A DNA stretch of 64,000 bases from assembly GCA_905221605.1 (NCBI GenBank), contig CAJNDS010002312.1, positions 1 to 64,000 of the forward strand, read 5' to 3'. The translations under genes and the position numbers were made by a program. Shown here in pieces: positions 55,701-63,278 of the stretch. Each line of letters begins with the position of its first letter. Position 1 is the first letter of the stretch. The stretch is from Symbiodinium natans. Taxonomy: Eukaryota; Sar; Dinophyceae; Suessiales; Symbiodiniaceae. A model generated the notes under the pieces. The model was given only the letters and a program-made list of their open reading frames with translations, did not search any database and was not told the origin of the DNA.

Positions 55701-57276
55701 CGCCCCAAGGGCTTGGTACGAAAGGCTTCTGCGTACCTTACGTGCTCGCGGATGGACACCTTCTAGTATAGACGGTGGGCTCTTCTTCAAGTGGAGTCCA
55801 GAGGGCGTCTTAGAAGGAGTCATGCTGACGCACGTGGACGACATCCTTGTGACTGGGAATTCCGAGGCGGTCAAGAGCTTCCATGAGATTGGAGCCGAGC
55901 TGGGATTCGGCTCCATTTCAAAGGACAAGTTCACCTTTTGCGGAAAGAACCTGGAAAAGCACGCCAACGGCGAAGTGACGGTGAACATGGTTGAATACCA
56001 TCGTAACCTCCACATCCCAGTTGTGCCTCGTGAAGCCCGTAAGGACTTGTCAAGAGCTTTGAACCCTAAGGAGTTGCGCGAGCTTCGAGCTTTGAATGGC
56101 TCTCTACAATGGCTAGTCGCCCAGCTAAGATTCGACGTTGCTTTTCGCCTTTGCGAAGTTCAGGTGGCGAAGCCGACGGTGGCTACCTTGCTCAAGGCTT
56201 GCAACCTCGCAAGGGACCTCAAGGGTGACTCCGACTTTGTCCTGACGTTCCGCAACACAAACTGGCAAGAAGGTGGGCTGGTTGCTGTGTCAGACGCCGC
56301 GCTGGGGAATGTCAACTCCGACGGCAGTGGAGAGGACCCGAAAACTTTCTCTCAAAGTTGTTACGCTGTGCTCATTGGAGGGCCAAAACTAGTTGAAGGA
56401 AAAAGAGATTCCTTTAACTTGTTAGATTTCCGGTCGCATAAGCTCCAGCGTGTGTGTCGCTCCTCCTACGGAGCAGAGACGCTGGGCGTTGAAGAGGCTT
56501 TGGATGCCGCAGAGCTGGTGAGATGTCTGGTCGCCGAGGCACGTGGCACCGACATCTTGAAACCAGGAGGGCAATTCGCCGTATGTACGGTGCCTCTTAC
56601 AGTCGTGACTGATGCAAAAGACACCTACGACAGGGTGTCTAAAGACACTGGGTTTGGTGCCCAAAAGTCCTTGGTGCTGACCCTAGCCCTTCTTCGACAG
56701 CTTCTTCGGAGACCGCAGACGTGTATCCGTTGGACTGACACGGCCAACATGTTCGTTGATGCCGGCACAAAGGCAATGGATTGCGGTCACTTGAAGCGGG
56801 TGATCTGCAATGGTTCATGGTCAATCGAGTACAACACAGAGTTTGTAAGGCAGAAGGTGAAGACCCGAAAGGCTTCCACACCACCTCCAGTTCCTGAAGA
56901 CGAGGAACTCCCGGGAGAAGGACTGACTGACGCGGACCGTGAGCTTAGACAGTTCTTAGAGAACTTCGGCTCAAAGCCTGGCTGGCACTTGGTAGGTGAG
57001 GCTCCTAAGCAAGTTTGTGTACAGGTTGCTAGGGGAGCTAAATCCTACAGAAGCCCTGAGCCACGCAAATCCTCAAAGGATTTTCCATATCGAACCACCA
57101 TCGGGAAATTCCTGCTTGATAGTAATCGAATGGAATGGAGAGTGCTTGAGAAGGATGATGATGTCCGAGTTATGGAGAAACCCTACTCCAAGCTCCCTCG
57201 CGCTCCAGAACTTTTGGTTAGCTTGTTTAGGCAGGATCCCGGAAGTTCGAGCGACAAAGATTTTAGATCCGTGTGA
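49762..57276 (+). CDS. Copia Gag-Pol polyprotein, 2504 codons
   Basis: The start ATG has G at -3 and G at +4. Domains in order: Gag about 1-350; zinc knuckle C376-X2-C-X4-H-X6-C391 (six residues before the last Cys instead of the usual four); aspartic protease with D463 in VDSCCNRT and a GLLGKDFL motif near 539; a spacer; integrase with H1207-X4-H-X27-C1240-X2-C zinc motif and D1270, D1327, E1363 (D,D35E); copia-type reverse transcriptase with D1932 in SGDVRAAFLKG and D2026-D2027 in THVDDIL (His in place of Tyr); RNase H with D2178, E2239, D2284 and D2333. All catalytic acids are present. The stop TGA lies inside the right LTR. Residues about 643-968 are not protein-like in this frame, while the +1 frame is, so the product may be made from more than one frame. 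Confidence 0.9.
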   Translation: MALQDRESRGDGFDNLIPVWDNDPSTLRKFRRNTELWLAGLDLERTTRYSLAARFLLRQHGPARARGEEFAIEDLAYDPGESREGVDGEQHWVREPDYKKGVRKLLDAFEELSGKTRSEKKHELRSKLYGGLKRKPGESVTQFAASYRTLQGELRTEGIVVQDTEYAWIFQQRLGLSEIQRQLLETTVGEEPSYNAVEKEALRLFRRIHLKGMDDAPVRSLRTSSFSSGSTSTTPSTRRKPFHGSLRSRATPPRSEAQVAELSAPEPEEDEAQLEETQVYEGQVEESTLDLDEAQEKELEALATSLDEMEGELDDQGLNEAEAALSDMAEALMTLKEARGKIAAVKKDRGYGKPVDGGVRSSSSTSVAARKRDTKCNACGLKGHWAGDPECKSKAKPKKKVGHKNVNFAEAGDMNEAQVIDFLQGGQLDTDGFHEILAVDLADVLEVKKVETSWQKPYFAAVDSCCNRTCAGESWVEAIRKALPREFKGLWKESPESERFRFGDGGCLTSSRRVRVPMNFEGQVVLVWFSVLPNNRLAGLLGKDFLDAMGGILDFPRQTITLETLGLVNHPLQTIRAGHFAMEVNPAACVWKPAPRELTARLFRSLGKQGVVEVFLSRKAWLNRKLGARAKKPTSGTREVCVSEACGELPLLRPDDPHICSPTEASVRDPRTPSTTCSFRRTSSSAYKQSSRGLADVLAQGDLSQDVGSRVRAKSQPRNRTMAAPCGAPPKTRFMALLGLIALAHQSTIPAFPSISCAIRGLREQVGGAGCGDGGSWSIPAPLPHQMQDEQKLYGVQLEGPGRSSEQGWVRAGIPGGRSPDSGDASSEAQARSPSPTGRGSNGGSSQGLGERGQGRKGSPIAGSTRRITSTAWRVDSVGGASSRGDQGRRFGGRDRKEGQTNSPDDGWEVCACECEWQPDGGALASGSGRAVGRSPSFDALSVASKDKALPPSGPGRLAARVSPGSGRMGILYGAVKAGVRQMIGQAAGKALKMLKVAAPPLVYEALETVVENEYDKGLSEPLLEVIGAPEVEKEATLRGHLTKPFAQPGGKGMLLAKAPSLNKLTRKFQNVRGRSVLNHWRSAIGKGRPFIFVFEESPTLWRNLLRRKFDKLGGVLLTKNGFILTNIGKLVEHKEQLEKLTGDLLFQRLVAMLEDVLDETFVREAHAAEVGEPEVENEEDEDGDFEEELGGPEPSEELKRLVMKMHQNTGHCSRRRLARALTISGAPVEAVKAALQLECDVCKENARPRTRPPASLPRVSQPFDRVHADLVAIKDRAGQKFWVTHFVDIATRHQSCYITEKTASDVVGALNEFCKSYGAPKTLVTDLGPEFTAQTFSEACAFLDIYHSTTPVETPWRNGIVERAGGTFKTMAKHLVTEFSAVGYADMELVVTASTEAYNSDINDSGFSPSQSLFGRAPRKLGDVLGLRGRLAQHGLISRDFSFERQVAMREAARVAMVRLHYSRSLRRALLARGRVPNPEELEPGEIAYFWRKQKVAKGKVLTERWHGPSLVLTCEKNQGIPVSYYVTFKGSVTKVGAEHIRRASSLERLSATDWEDALREISQATGAPYASEGQESPSEEVEAEDELRERPRPAPGEAVMVMPVPVPAQSYGDRAGEDSRRSSLLSSGWDPTSHGIWSRKRSSAEASEGAEPGEGAQPDATRLRTADPEDSSLDAKLDTVPEVPETQAAPEGAPTQESQASALGAQLSAPSGSSFVPLRLGDRTINVLTAATESQHPLKQLACDVAEDMKNGNWFEAPNGSWAGHWPTPSEDVRAVLERRGHLMNLDATEFEVFLANVGKELNWSKMSEEERQLYQAAALEQWEKWVENCALEPLTMEQSNTIRAEIKAGAKHNLLTPRFVLTDKNAPLRTPGSDLPVKANARLVVPGFRDRALLEGQLRTDAPTASRLALHLLLTISASKPNWAMMSGDVRAAFLKGDPYVTRLLFMDQPNRKRGPTLPVRPGILFKVRKGVFGLADAPRAWYERLLRTLRARGWTPSSIDGGLFFKWSPEGVLEGVMLTHVDDILVTGNSEAVKSFHEIGAELGFGSISKDKFTFCGKNLEKHANGEVTVNMVEYHRNLHIPVVPREARKDLSRALNPKELRELRALNGSLQWLVAQLRFDVAFRLCEVQVAKPTVATLLKACNLARDLKGDSDFVLTFRNTNWQEGGLVAVSDAALGNVNSDGSGEDPKTFSQSCYAVLIGGPKLVEGKRDSFNLLDFRSHKLQRVCRSSYGAETLGVEEALDAAELVRCLVAEARGTDILKPGGQFAVCTVPLTVVTDAKDTYDRVSKDTGFGAQKSLVLTLALLRQLLRRPQTCIRWTDTANMFVDAGTKAMDCGHLKRVICNGSWSIEYNTEFVRQKVKTRKASTPPPVPEDEELPGEGLTDADRELRQFLENFGSKPGWHLVGEAPKQVCVQVARGAKSYRSPEPRKSSKDFPYRTTIGKFLLDSNRMEWRVLEKDDDVRVMEKPYSKLPRAPELLVSLFRQDPGSSSDKDFRSV
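51689..52690 (+). CDS. 333-codon frame overlapping the middle of Gag-Pol
   Basis: It is +1 relative to gag-pol, opens at a GTG right after a TGA (51686), and ends TGA at 52688-52690. It has a hydrophobic stretch (WHFWGLLLSLIRAPYLRFLP), then a charged helical part (KSFTASNLKALVDLRNKVGF, EDEVLTVGMRALKRKPGVRA) and an Ala/Pro-rich tail. The main frame here reads Gly/Ser/Arg-rich text, as a shadow frame would. The end overlaps an ATG of the main frame at 52666 by 25 nt (main frame resumes MGILYGAVKAGVRQMIGQAA). So the element may encode three consecutive products, gag-protease, this protein, and integrase-RT, linked by a +1 and then a -1 shift or by reinitiation. The family is not recognised. Confidence 0.55.
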   Translation: MKPVVNFPFYDQMILTYAPQQRLQLGTPELHRLPVVSAELRHPHISSRVEVSQTSWLKVTFLKMLAPEFVQRANLAIGRWQRLVVRLQRRVSWHFWGLLLSLIRAPYLRFLPFPVPSVDSVSKWEEQAAEMVARGAYPRRYLTKCKMSKSFTASNLKALVDLRNKVGFELAFLEDEVLTVGMRALKRKPGVRARLAEAQMAEAAKASVSEDRGERVRQLLGPRGGLPRLRGELIQLAALLHVEIKAEDSVAEIAKKVRPTALMMAGKSAPASASGSPTAAPSQAVVDAPLGAPPPSMLFPSRPRTRHSPQAALGDLPQEFRLDLEEWESSMEP

Positions 57277-57433
57277 AAGCTGTGATTGCACATCGCTCGA
57301 TCCTTCCGTGATTCTTCGACCGTGGCTCTCAGGGCCCTTGAGCTCTTTGGCAGCTGGTGCTAAAGAAGCTGGTGCAGATTAAGGTTTGCTCTTGGCCTCT
57401 TAAAGAGTAGACCCAATCCCTCTAGCTTTCGCA
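57272..57433 (+). repeat. Right LTR (162 bp)
   Basis: Identical to the left LTR. The gag-pol stop codon uses LTR bases 57274-57276. No polypurine tract is seen directly upstream (AAAGATTTTAGATCCG precedes it), so plus-strand priming must use a weak or internal purine run. Confidence 0.95.
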
Positions 57434-57438
57434 AAGGG
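57434..57438 (+). repeat. Target-site duplication, right copy (AAGGG)
   Basis: Matches 48080-48084 exactly and confirms both element ends. Confidence 0.9.
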
Positions 57439-57499
57439 TACCTTGTTCAACTTCTTCGACGACTTCCCGATGGTAGTCCCGACAGAAGATGGTGACCAG
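57437..57499 (+). CDS. Host exon split or abutted by the copia insertion
   Basis: After the element the host frame reads GTLFNFFDDFPMVVPTEDGD then Q, up to a canonical donor GTAAGC at 57500. Removing the element and one AAGGG restores TTTCCTTTTGGTGAAGG followed by TGTTAAGGG and this exon. Either the exon starts further left (FPFGEGVK precedes in frame, then cut by the element), or the acceptor is GTGTTAAG and the element sits exactly on the splice junction. In both cases the insertion is in or at a gene. Confidence 0.55.
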
Positions 57500-59330
57500 G
57501 TAAGCGGCCCGTGCTCAAGGGTTTGGTGGTTTCGGGTTTAGAGTTTACCCATCACGAAGCTTCGGGTCTTTAGCACCCTGCGCCCAACCTGTATCAACCC
57601 TCAACCTGACACCCCAAAAATCTGCAGGGCCGGACACCTGCGACCTGATCTCCGTGCCGCGAGAGAGAAACCCAGTGGTTTTGACTTCAGCCAGTCGCTG
57701 CAAGAGTCGATCCGCATCCCAAGTACATCGAAAACCCTAAACCCTAAGCCCTAAACCCTAAACCCTAAACCCTAAACCCTAAACCCTAAACCCTAAACCC
57801 TTCTCTCCCACTTCAGCGTGCCGCCAACCCAGCAAGTTCCAGAACCTGAGATCCGAAACCCCAAACCCCAAAATCCCAACCTGACGTAAAAATTTTGAAC
57901 CCCAAACCCTAACCTGAGATCCGAAGCCCGAAACTTTGAAATTCACTTTCTGCAGCTGCAAGCAAAAGGCACCTTCTTGCACTTTCCCGTCGTGCCGGTC
58001 ATCAGGCGGGCTTTTGGGCTTTAGAGGGTTTAGGATGCAAACGCCCGAAGCCCCACACCCTAAACCCTAAACCCTAAACCCTAAACCCTAAACCCTAAAC
58101 CGTAAACCCTAAACCCTAAACCTTAAACCCTAAACACCTAAACCCTAAACCCTACATTCTAAAACCTATACCCAAAATAACGGAAGACTGTTGCAGGTAG
58201 TTGAGCCATGACGGGATGAGGCCACATTACCGCCACCTCCTGAAGAACAGCGCAAGGCTTGCTGGCTGGTGGGAGTTTAATTTGAAGATGTTGGGGGGCA
58301 CAAACACAATGCTGGCGATCGCGCGGCAGTTGAACTGCGGAGGCATTGTGTTCGCGAGCTCAACTCCGCAGCGGACATGTTCAGATGCAGCTCAACTGAC
58401 ATCCTGCGCAGAGGCTGTCGCGAGGCACTTGGCAAGCCTTTGGTGTTCGTAAAAACAAGAGCGCATTACCTTGCAAGCTTCTTGTACTCATGATGGTCAA
58501 ATCCAGGCATGCCGACACTGACTGCATGTGTGCCTGAGACATCCACTGATTTTGTCCGTTCAAGGGGCTCGGTGTTTCTGGAGTTCCTCTGCTCGATTTC
58601 TGAGAAATCCCGATCTTTCATAGAAATCGGTCACCTCTCATTCTAGGTCCCAAAACCCTCAGGCGACCCGAGGCGACGTGGCCGGGTAATTATGACTTGG
58701 GTTTTGCGTACCTACCCATACCTACCCATAGCCCGCCTCTAATCCCGAATCCCTAAACCCCTACACCCCTAACCTCTAAACCCTGCACTTCAACCTTTTA
58801 AAAACTAAGCCCCTAAACCCCTAAACCCGTAAACCCTTGGACCCCTATCCCCGAAACCCTACACTTAAACCGAATCCTCTCAAGCCCTCAAGCCCTACAA
58901 GTCAAACCCTAAACCCTGAACCCTAAATCCTGAACCCTGAACCCTGAACCCGAACCCTAAACCCCAAACCCCCAACCCTCAACCCTAAACCCTACCCCCT
59001 AAAACCCTCAACCCCAAACCCCAAACCCAAAACCCCAAACCATAAACCCTACACCCTAAACCTAACGGGTCTAGGGTTTTAGGGTTTAATTAGGGTTTTG
59101 GACCGCTCTGGGGTTGAAAGATTTGGGTGCTGGAGGGTTTGAGGGTTGTTTCCTGGCAGCCCAGCGGCACCCTTTTCCCTGTTTTTGGTTCAAGGTCCCC
59201 GTATAACCCTAAACCCTAAACCCTAAACCCTAAACCCTAAACCCTAAACCCTAAACCCTAAACCCTAAACCCTAAACCCTAAACCCTAAACCTCTCTTAC
59301 CTATATATATTTAAACCCTATAGTCAGCAA
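57500..59330. repeat. Telomere mosaic with a unique island
   Basis: CCCTAAA arrays lie at 57725-57800, 58050-58160 and 59205-59290, with CCCTGAA variants near 58910-59070. An exon-like island from about 57636 reads REKPSGFDFSQSLQESIRIP before a possible donor GTACAT. The island 58200-58730 contains an 83-codon open frame (58201-58452, HYRHLLKNSARLAGWWEFNL), too weak to call. Confidence 0.75.
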
Positions 59331-59815
59331 ATCGACCGGCCCTGACTGGCCCTGGGCCAACCCTTCCAGATCGACCGGCCCTGTTGGGCACTCAAGGGTC
59401 TGGCCTTGTCCTGGCCCGCGCGCGGGCGGCCTTGGCCTTGGCCTTGCCCCTTCCAGATCGACCGGCCCTGTTGGGCACTCAAGGGTCTGGCCTTGTCCTG
59501 GCCCGCGCGCGCACGGCCTTGGCCTTGGCCTTGGCCCTTCCAGATCGACCGGCCCTGTTGGGCACTCAAGGGTCTCGCCTTGTCCTGGCCCGCGCGCGGG
59601 CGGCCTTGGCCTTGGCCTTGGCCCTTCCAGATCGACCGGCCCTGTTGGGCACTCAAGGGTCTGGCCTTGTCCTGGCCCGCGCGCGCACGGCCTTGGCCTT
59701 GGCCTTGGCCCTTCCAGATCGACCGGCCCTGTTGGGCACTCAAGGGTCTGGCCTTGTCCTGGCCCGCGCGCGCGGCCTTGGCCTTGGCCTTGGCCCCTTC
59801 CAGATCGACCCGGAG
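59330..59815. repeat. 87 bp minisatellite, about five copies
   Basis: Units start with CCTTCCAGATCGACCGGCCC at about 59362, 59450, 59537, 59624 and 59711, and a partial unit ends at 59815. They contain CACTCAAGGGTCTGGCCTTG and GCCTTGGCCTTGGCC. Two unit types alternate (CGCGCGCGGGCGG and CGCGCGCGCACGG), so there is a two-unit higher-order pattern. Both strands are open in several frames because the unit length is a multiple of three, so these frames are not called as genes. Confidence 0.9.
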
Positions 59816-60132
59816 CTGCTGAACCCTAAACCCTAAACCCTAAACCCTAAAACCTAAACCCTAAACCCTAAACCCTAAACCCTAAACCCTAAACCCTAAA
59901 CCCTAAACCTTAAGCCCTAAACCCTAAACCCAAAAAGGGTATACCCTCATTATGTTCTGGTTACTGGGCTACCCAGTCTTGAAGGTTGTTTAAGGTTTCA
60001 GGGTTGTTTAGGATGTAAAGGGCCCTAAACCCTAAACCCTAAATCCTAAACCCTAAGCCCTAAACTCCAAACCCCGAACCCTAAACCCTGAACCCTAAAC
60101 TCTGGCCCCTTGACAAAAGCATGGGGTTCCAG

Positions 60133-60193
60133 GCAGTTTGACATGATCGTGATCGAGGACAACATTGTTCCTAGGGCAGCTGCCTCGGCTCAG
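60133..60193 (+). CDS. Candidate exon, unknown product
   Basis: Between ATGGGGTTCCAG and GTCTAAGG the frame reads QFDMIVIEDNIVPRAAASAQ, one base plus 20 codons ending in phase 0. A TTTAGGG tract follows the donor by about 35 bp. Confidence 0.45.
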
Positions 60194-60726
60194 GTCTAAG
60201 GGTTCTTAAAGGGAGCTGGGGGGAGGGTTTAGGGTTTAGGGTTTAGGGTTTAGGGTATAGGGCTTAGGGTTTAGGGTTTAGGGTTTAGGGTTTAGGATAG
60301 TTTTTTATAGAGGGCTACTTCGGGGGTGTACAGGGTTGAGCGGTCTCAGGTGGAGGGGCTGACTCCCCGAACCCGGCACCGGGGTCATGCAACTGGAGAT
60401 CTACAAAGCGCCCAAAGACCCTCAGCCTTGAACCCTAAACTTACAAAACCCTAAACCCTAAACCCTAAACCCTAAACCCTAAACCCTAAACCCTAAACCC
60501 TAAACCCTAAACCCTAAACCCTAAACCCTAAACCCCAAACCCTAAACCCTAAACCCTAAACCTCAGCCGCCGTAAGCCCTAAGTAAAAACTGTGGGGTGT
60601 GCTGGAGGTGGTGCTCTGGCTTCCGGTTAGGGTTTAGGGTTTAGGGTTTAGGTTTTAGGGTTTAGGGTTTAGGGTTTAGGGTCCTCGAAGGGGCGATTTA
60701 ATTGGAAGAGCCAGCGTCTCAGCCGG

Positions 60727-60945
60727 TTGAGGGCCTACCGCCAACGACGACGAAGCGCTTCGCGCACTTCTTCGCCTTCGCCGCTACCTCCGAAATTCGA
60801 GGACGGGCAGCGTGAGTATCCCAGGAATCAGCCTCTTACGGTTTGCAGAGGTTGTCGTTCTCGAGCAATCGAGCTCAACAAAACTCACTGCTGCTCGTCT
60901 TGTCGATTAACGCGCGGCAGACGATATCGAGACGATTGCTTCTGA
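60727..60945 (+). CDS. Cys-rich open frame, uncharacterised
   Basis: Open for 72 codons from a TTG to TGA at about 60943. After an Arg/Ser/Pro-rich part it has a Cys/His pattern: VCRGCRSRAIELNKTHCCSS, then CRLTRGRRYRDDC. C-x2-C and H-C-C-x2-C spacing suggests a small zinc-binding module. No ATG start is present, so it is a partial exon if real. It lies in a 350 bp island between a TTTAGGG and a CCCTAAA tract. Confidence 0.35.
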   Translation: MRAYRQRRRSASRTSSPSPLPPKFEDGQREYPRNQPLTVCRGCRSRAIELNKTHCCSSCRLTRGRRYRDDCF

Positions 60946-62726
60946 TCTCGTGTCGTATCTCTTTACACGAGCCTTTCGAACTCTGGCACCCTTCGCTTCG
61001 CGGCTGGACCTTTTCGCCTTCGACCCTAAACCCTAAGCCCTAAACCCTAAACCCTAAACCCTAAGCCCTAAGCCCTAAGCCCTAAACCCTACACCCTACA
61101 CCCTACACCCTACACCCTAAGCCTTAAACCCTAAACCCTAAACCCTACACCCTACACCCTACACCCTAAGCCTTTAACCCTAAGCCCTAAGCCCTAAACC
61201 CTACACCCTAAACCCTAAACCCTAAACCCTAAACCCTAAACCCTAAACCCTAAACCCTAAACCCTAATCCCGAAACCCTAAACCCTAAACCCTGCACCCT
61301 AAACCCGAAACCCGAAACCCTAAACCCGAAACCCGAAACCCTAAACCCTAAACCCTGCACCCCAAACCCTAAACCCTAAACCCTAAACCCTAAACTTTAA
61401 ACCCTAAACCCTAAACCCTAAACTTTAAACCCTAAACCCTAAACCCTAAACCCTAAACCCTAAACCGAAGCCTTAAACGTTGATCCAGAGGGGGCCGGAG
61501 TCGAGGGCAAGGGCGGTGGTGGTTTTTGGGGTTCAGGGTATAGGGTCTAGGGTTGAGGGTTTAGGGTTTAGGGTTTAGGGTCTAGGGTTTAGGGTTTAGG
61601 GTTTAGGGTTTAGAGGTTTCGGGCTGGAGGGGTAGCAGGCAGCACTCACTATGGGCGTCCCCGAGACCCTTGCCCGCCCCCAATCGACAGCCTAAAGCTT
61701 AAACTTAAACCCCGAACCCTAAGAACCCGGAACCCAATAGCCCTAAACCCTAAACCCTAAGCCTAAAACCTGAACCCTAAACCCTAAACCCTAAACCCTA
61801 AACCCTAAACCCTAATCCTTAATCCAAATCCCTAAACCCCAAGCCCTGAATCCTACCCTTCGAAGCCCTAAGCCCAAATACTAAACCCCAGATGTGGCGT
61901 GGTTGGTAGAGCAGGACCCCTAAGCCCTAAACCCTAAACCCTGAACCCTAAACCCTAAACCTTAAACCCCACACTCCAAACCCTAAGCCCTATTCCCCCA
62001 TAGATGCGCAGCAAACAAAAACCCAAATGCGTGAGATTCGGATCACTGCACTGAGGCAGACCACTGGGTCCGACAGCGTGACCTCTCGCGAATCATCCGG
62101 GGGCAGGAGGGGGTGGGGTTTAGGGTTTAAGGTTTAGGGCTTAGAGTTTAGAGTTTAGGGTTTGGGGTTTCGGGGGTGGGGCTGGTTGCGGGTTTAGGGT
62201 TCGGGTTTAGGGGTTCAGGGTTTCGGGTTCAGGGGTTTAAGGGGTTAAGGGGTTTAGGGGTTTAGAGGGGTTTAGAGGGGTTTAGGGTTTAGGGGTTTAG
62301 GGGTTTAGGGGTTTGGGGGTTTGGGGGTTTGGGGGTTTGGGGGTTTGGGGGTTTGGGGGTTTGGGGGTTTGGGGGTTTGGGGGTTTAGGGGTTTAGGGGC
62401 TTAGGGGTTTAGGGTTAGGGTTTAGGGGTTTAGGGGTTTAGGGTTTAAGGCCCGATAGTTGTCCTGAGTCCCTAAGTCCCAAACCCTACCCGTGACATGA
62501 CTAAGGGGTCTTCCCCAAATTCAAGGTGAGGCTTCACGCTAGCCAGGAGATGTGTACCATGAGCATGATTGGGTTCATCTGACAGGCCAGGAAGCAAGCA
62601 ACTTGACATCAGCCGGGTAGTGTTCCTCCAGTGATTGTTTGTTGTCATTAGAGGAGTCAGGAGGCAAGCATCATGAGCATCAGTTGGGTGGGGGCTGCAA
62701 AGCGTCTGGGGATTCCTGGACTCTGA

Positions 62727-63278
62727 GGCCAAAACACTACCCAGCTGATGCTCATGATGCTCGCCTCCTGGCTCGTCAAACGGCTCCAATCACTGGGGCA
62801 GTTTGTTCCGCAAGCGTCTGGGGCTTCGAAGGGCCGTGAGGCCAAAGCACTACCCAGCTGATGCTCATGATGCTCGCCTCCTGGCTCGTCAAATGGCTCC
62901 AAGGGGCAGTTTGTTCGGCAAGCGTGTGGGGCTCTGGAAACCGTGAGGCCAAAACACTACCCAGCTTATGCTCACGATGCTCGCCTCCTGATTCGTCAAA
63001 TGGCTCCAATCACTGGGGCAGTCTGTTCCGCAAGCGTGAGGCCAGAAAACTACCCAGCTGATGCTCATGATGCTCGCCTCCTGGCTCGTCAAATGGCTCC
63101 AAGGGGCAGTTTGTTCCGCAAGCGTGTGGGGCTCTGGGGGCCGTGAGGCCAAAAACACTACCCAGCTGATGCTCATGATGCTGGCCTCCTGGCTTGTCAA
63201 ATGGCTCCAGGGGGCAGTTTGTTCCTGACTCTCTGGGGGCCGTGAGGCCAGAACACTACTTATCTGATGCTCATGATA
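62727..63278. repeat. ~95-113 bp tandem repeat, five and a half copies
   Basis: Units begin GAGGCCAAAACACTACCCAG near 62727, 62839, 62945, 63028, 63146 and 63244. They contain CTGATGCTCATGATGCTCGC, then GTCAAATGGCTCC and GGGGCAGTTTGTTCCGCAAG. An inverted, diverged copy lies at 62,650-62,720 and a weaker one at about 62,545-62,640. The motif CCCAGCTGATGCTCATGAT is the same as in the modules at 1.15 and 2.38 kb. Frames on both strands are repeat translations. The array ends directly in CCCTAAA. Confidence 0.85.

Larger units (their letters stand above)
48085..57433 (+). mobile_element. Complete Ty1/copia LTR retrotransposon (9.35 kb)
   Basis: Intact element: two identical 162 bp LTRs, a 5 bp target duplication, a primer-binding site, an upstream basic open frame, and a gag-pol frame in the copia order (protease, integrase, reverse transcriptase, RNase H) without internal stops. 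At 9.35 kb it is longer than typical copia elements (about 5-6 kb) because of a 1.5 kb leader, a long Gag-to-integrase spacer and extended linkers. Identical LTRs and an intact frame indicate a very recent insertion. The base composition is GC-rich and unlike the telomere-repeat surroundings. Confidence 0.95.
59816..62460. repeat. Telomere mosaic
   Basis: CCCTAAA arrays lie at 59822-59930, 60445-60560 and 61025-61470 (with CCCTACA runs at 61085-61165). TTTAGGG arrays lie at 60229-60298, 60628-60682 and 61555-61612. From 62206 to 62450 the unit becomes TTTAGGGG/TTTGGGGG, an octamer form with a perfect run of TTTGGGGG at about 62305-62385. Islands contain the candidate exons listed. Confidence 0.9.

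Noticed and set aside
50113-56664. Minus-strand and other-frame ORFs inside gag-pol (except 51689-52690)
   Set aside because: The main frame carries all recognisable domains there; the others are GC-rich shadow frames.
58201-58452. 83-codon open frame starting at TTG
   Set aside because: Only one modest frame, no ATG, no splice-like edges that join it to a neighbour; recorded in the block description only.
59324-59836. 150-codon frames on both strands, or a CRISPR-like array
   Set aside because: Unit length is a multiple of three, so several frames stay open on both strands. Units are adjacent without unique spacers, and the setting is eukaryotic.
62472-63200. Open frames on both strands in the 62.7 kb tandem repeat
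   Set aside because: They are translations of the repeated unit in alternate frames and contain no known motif.
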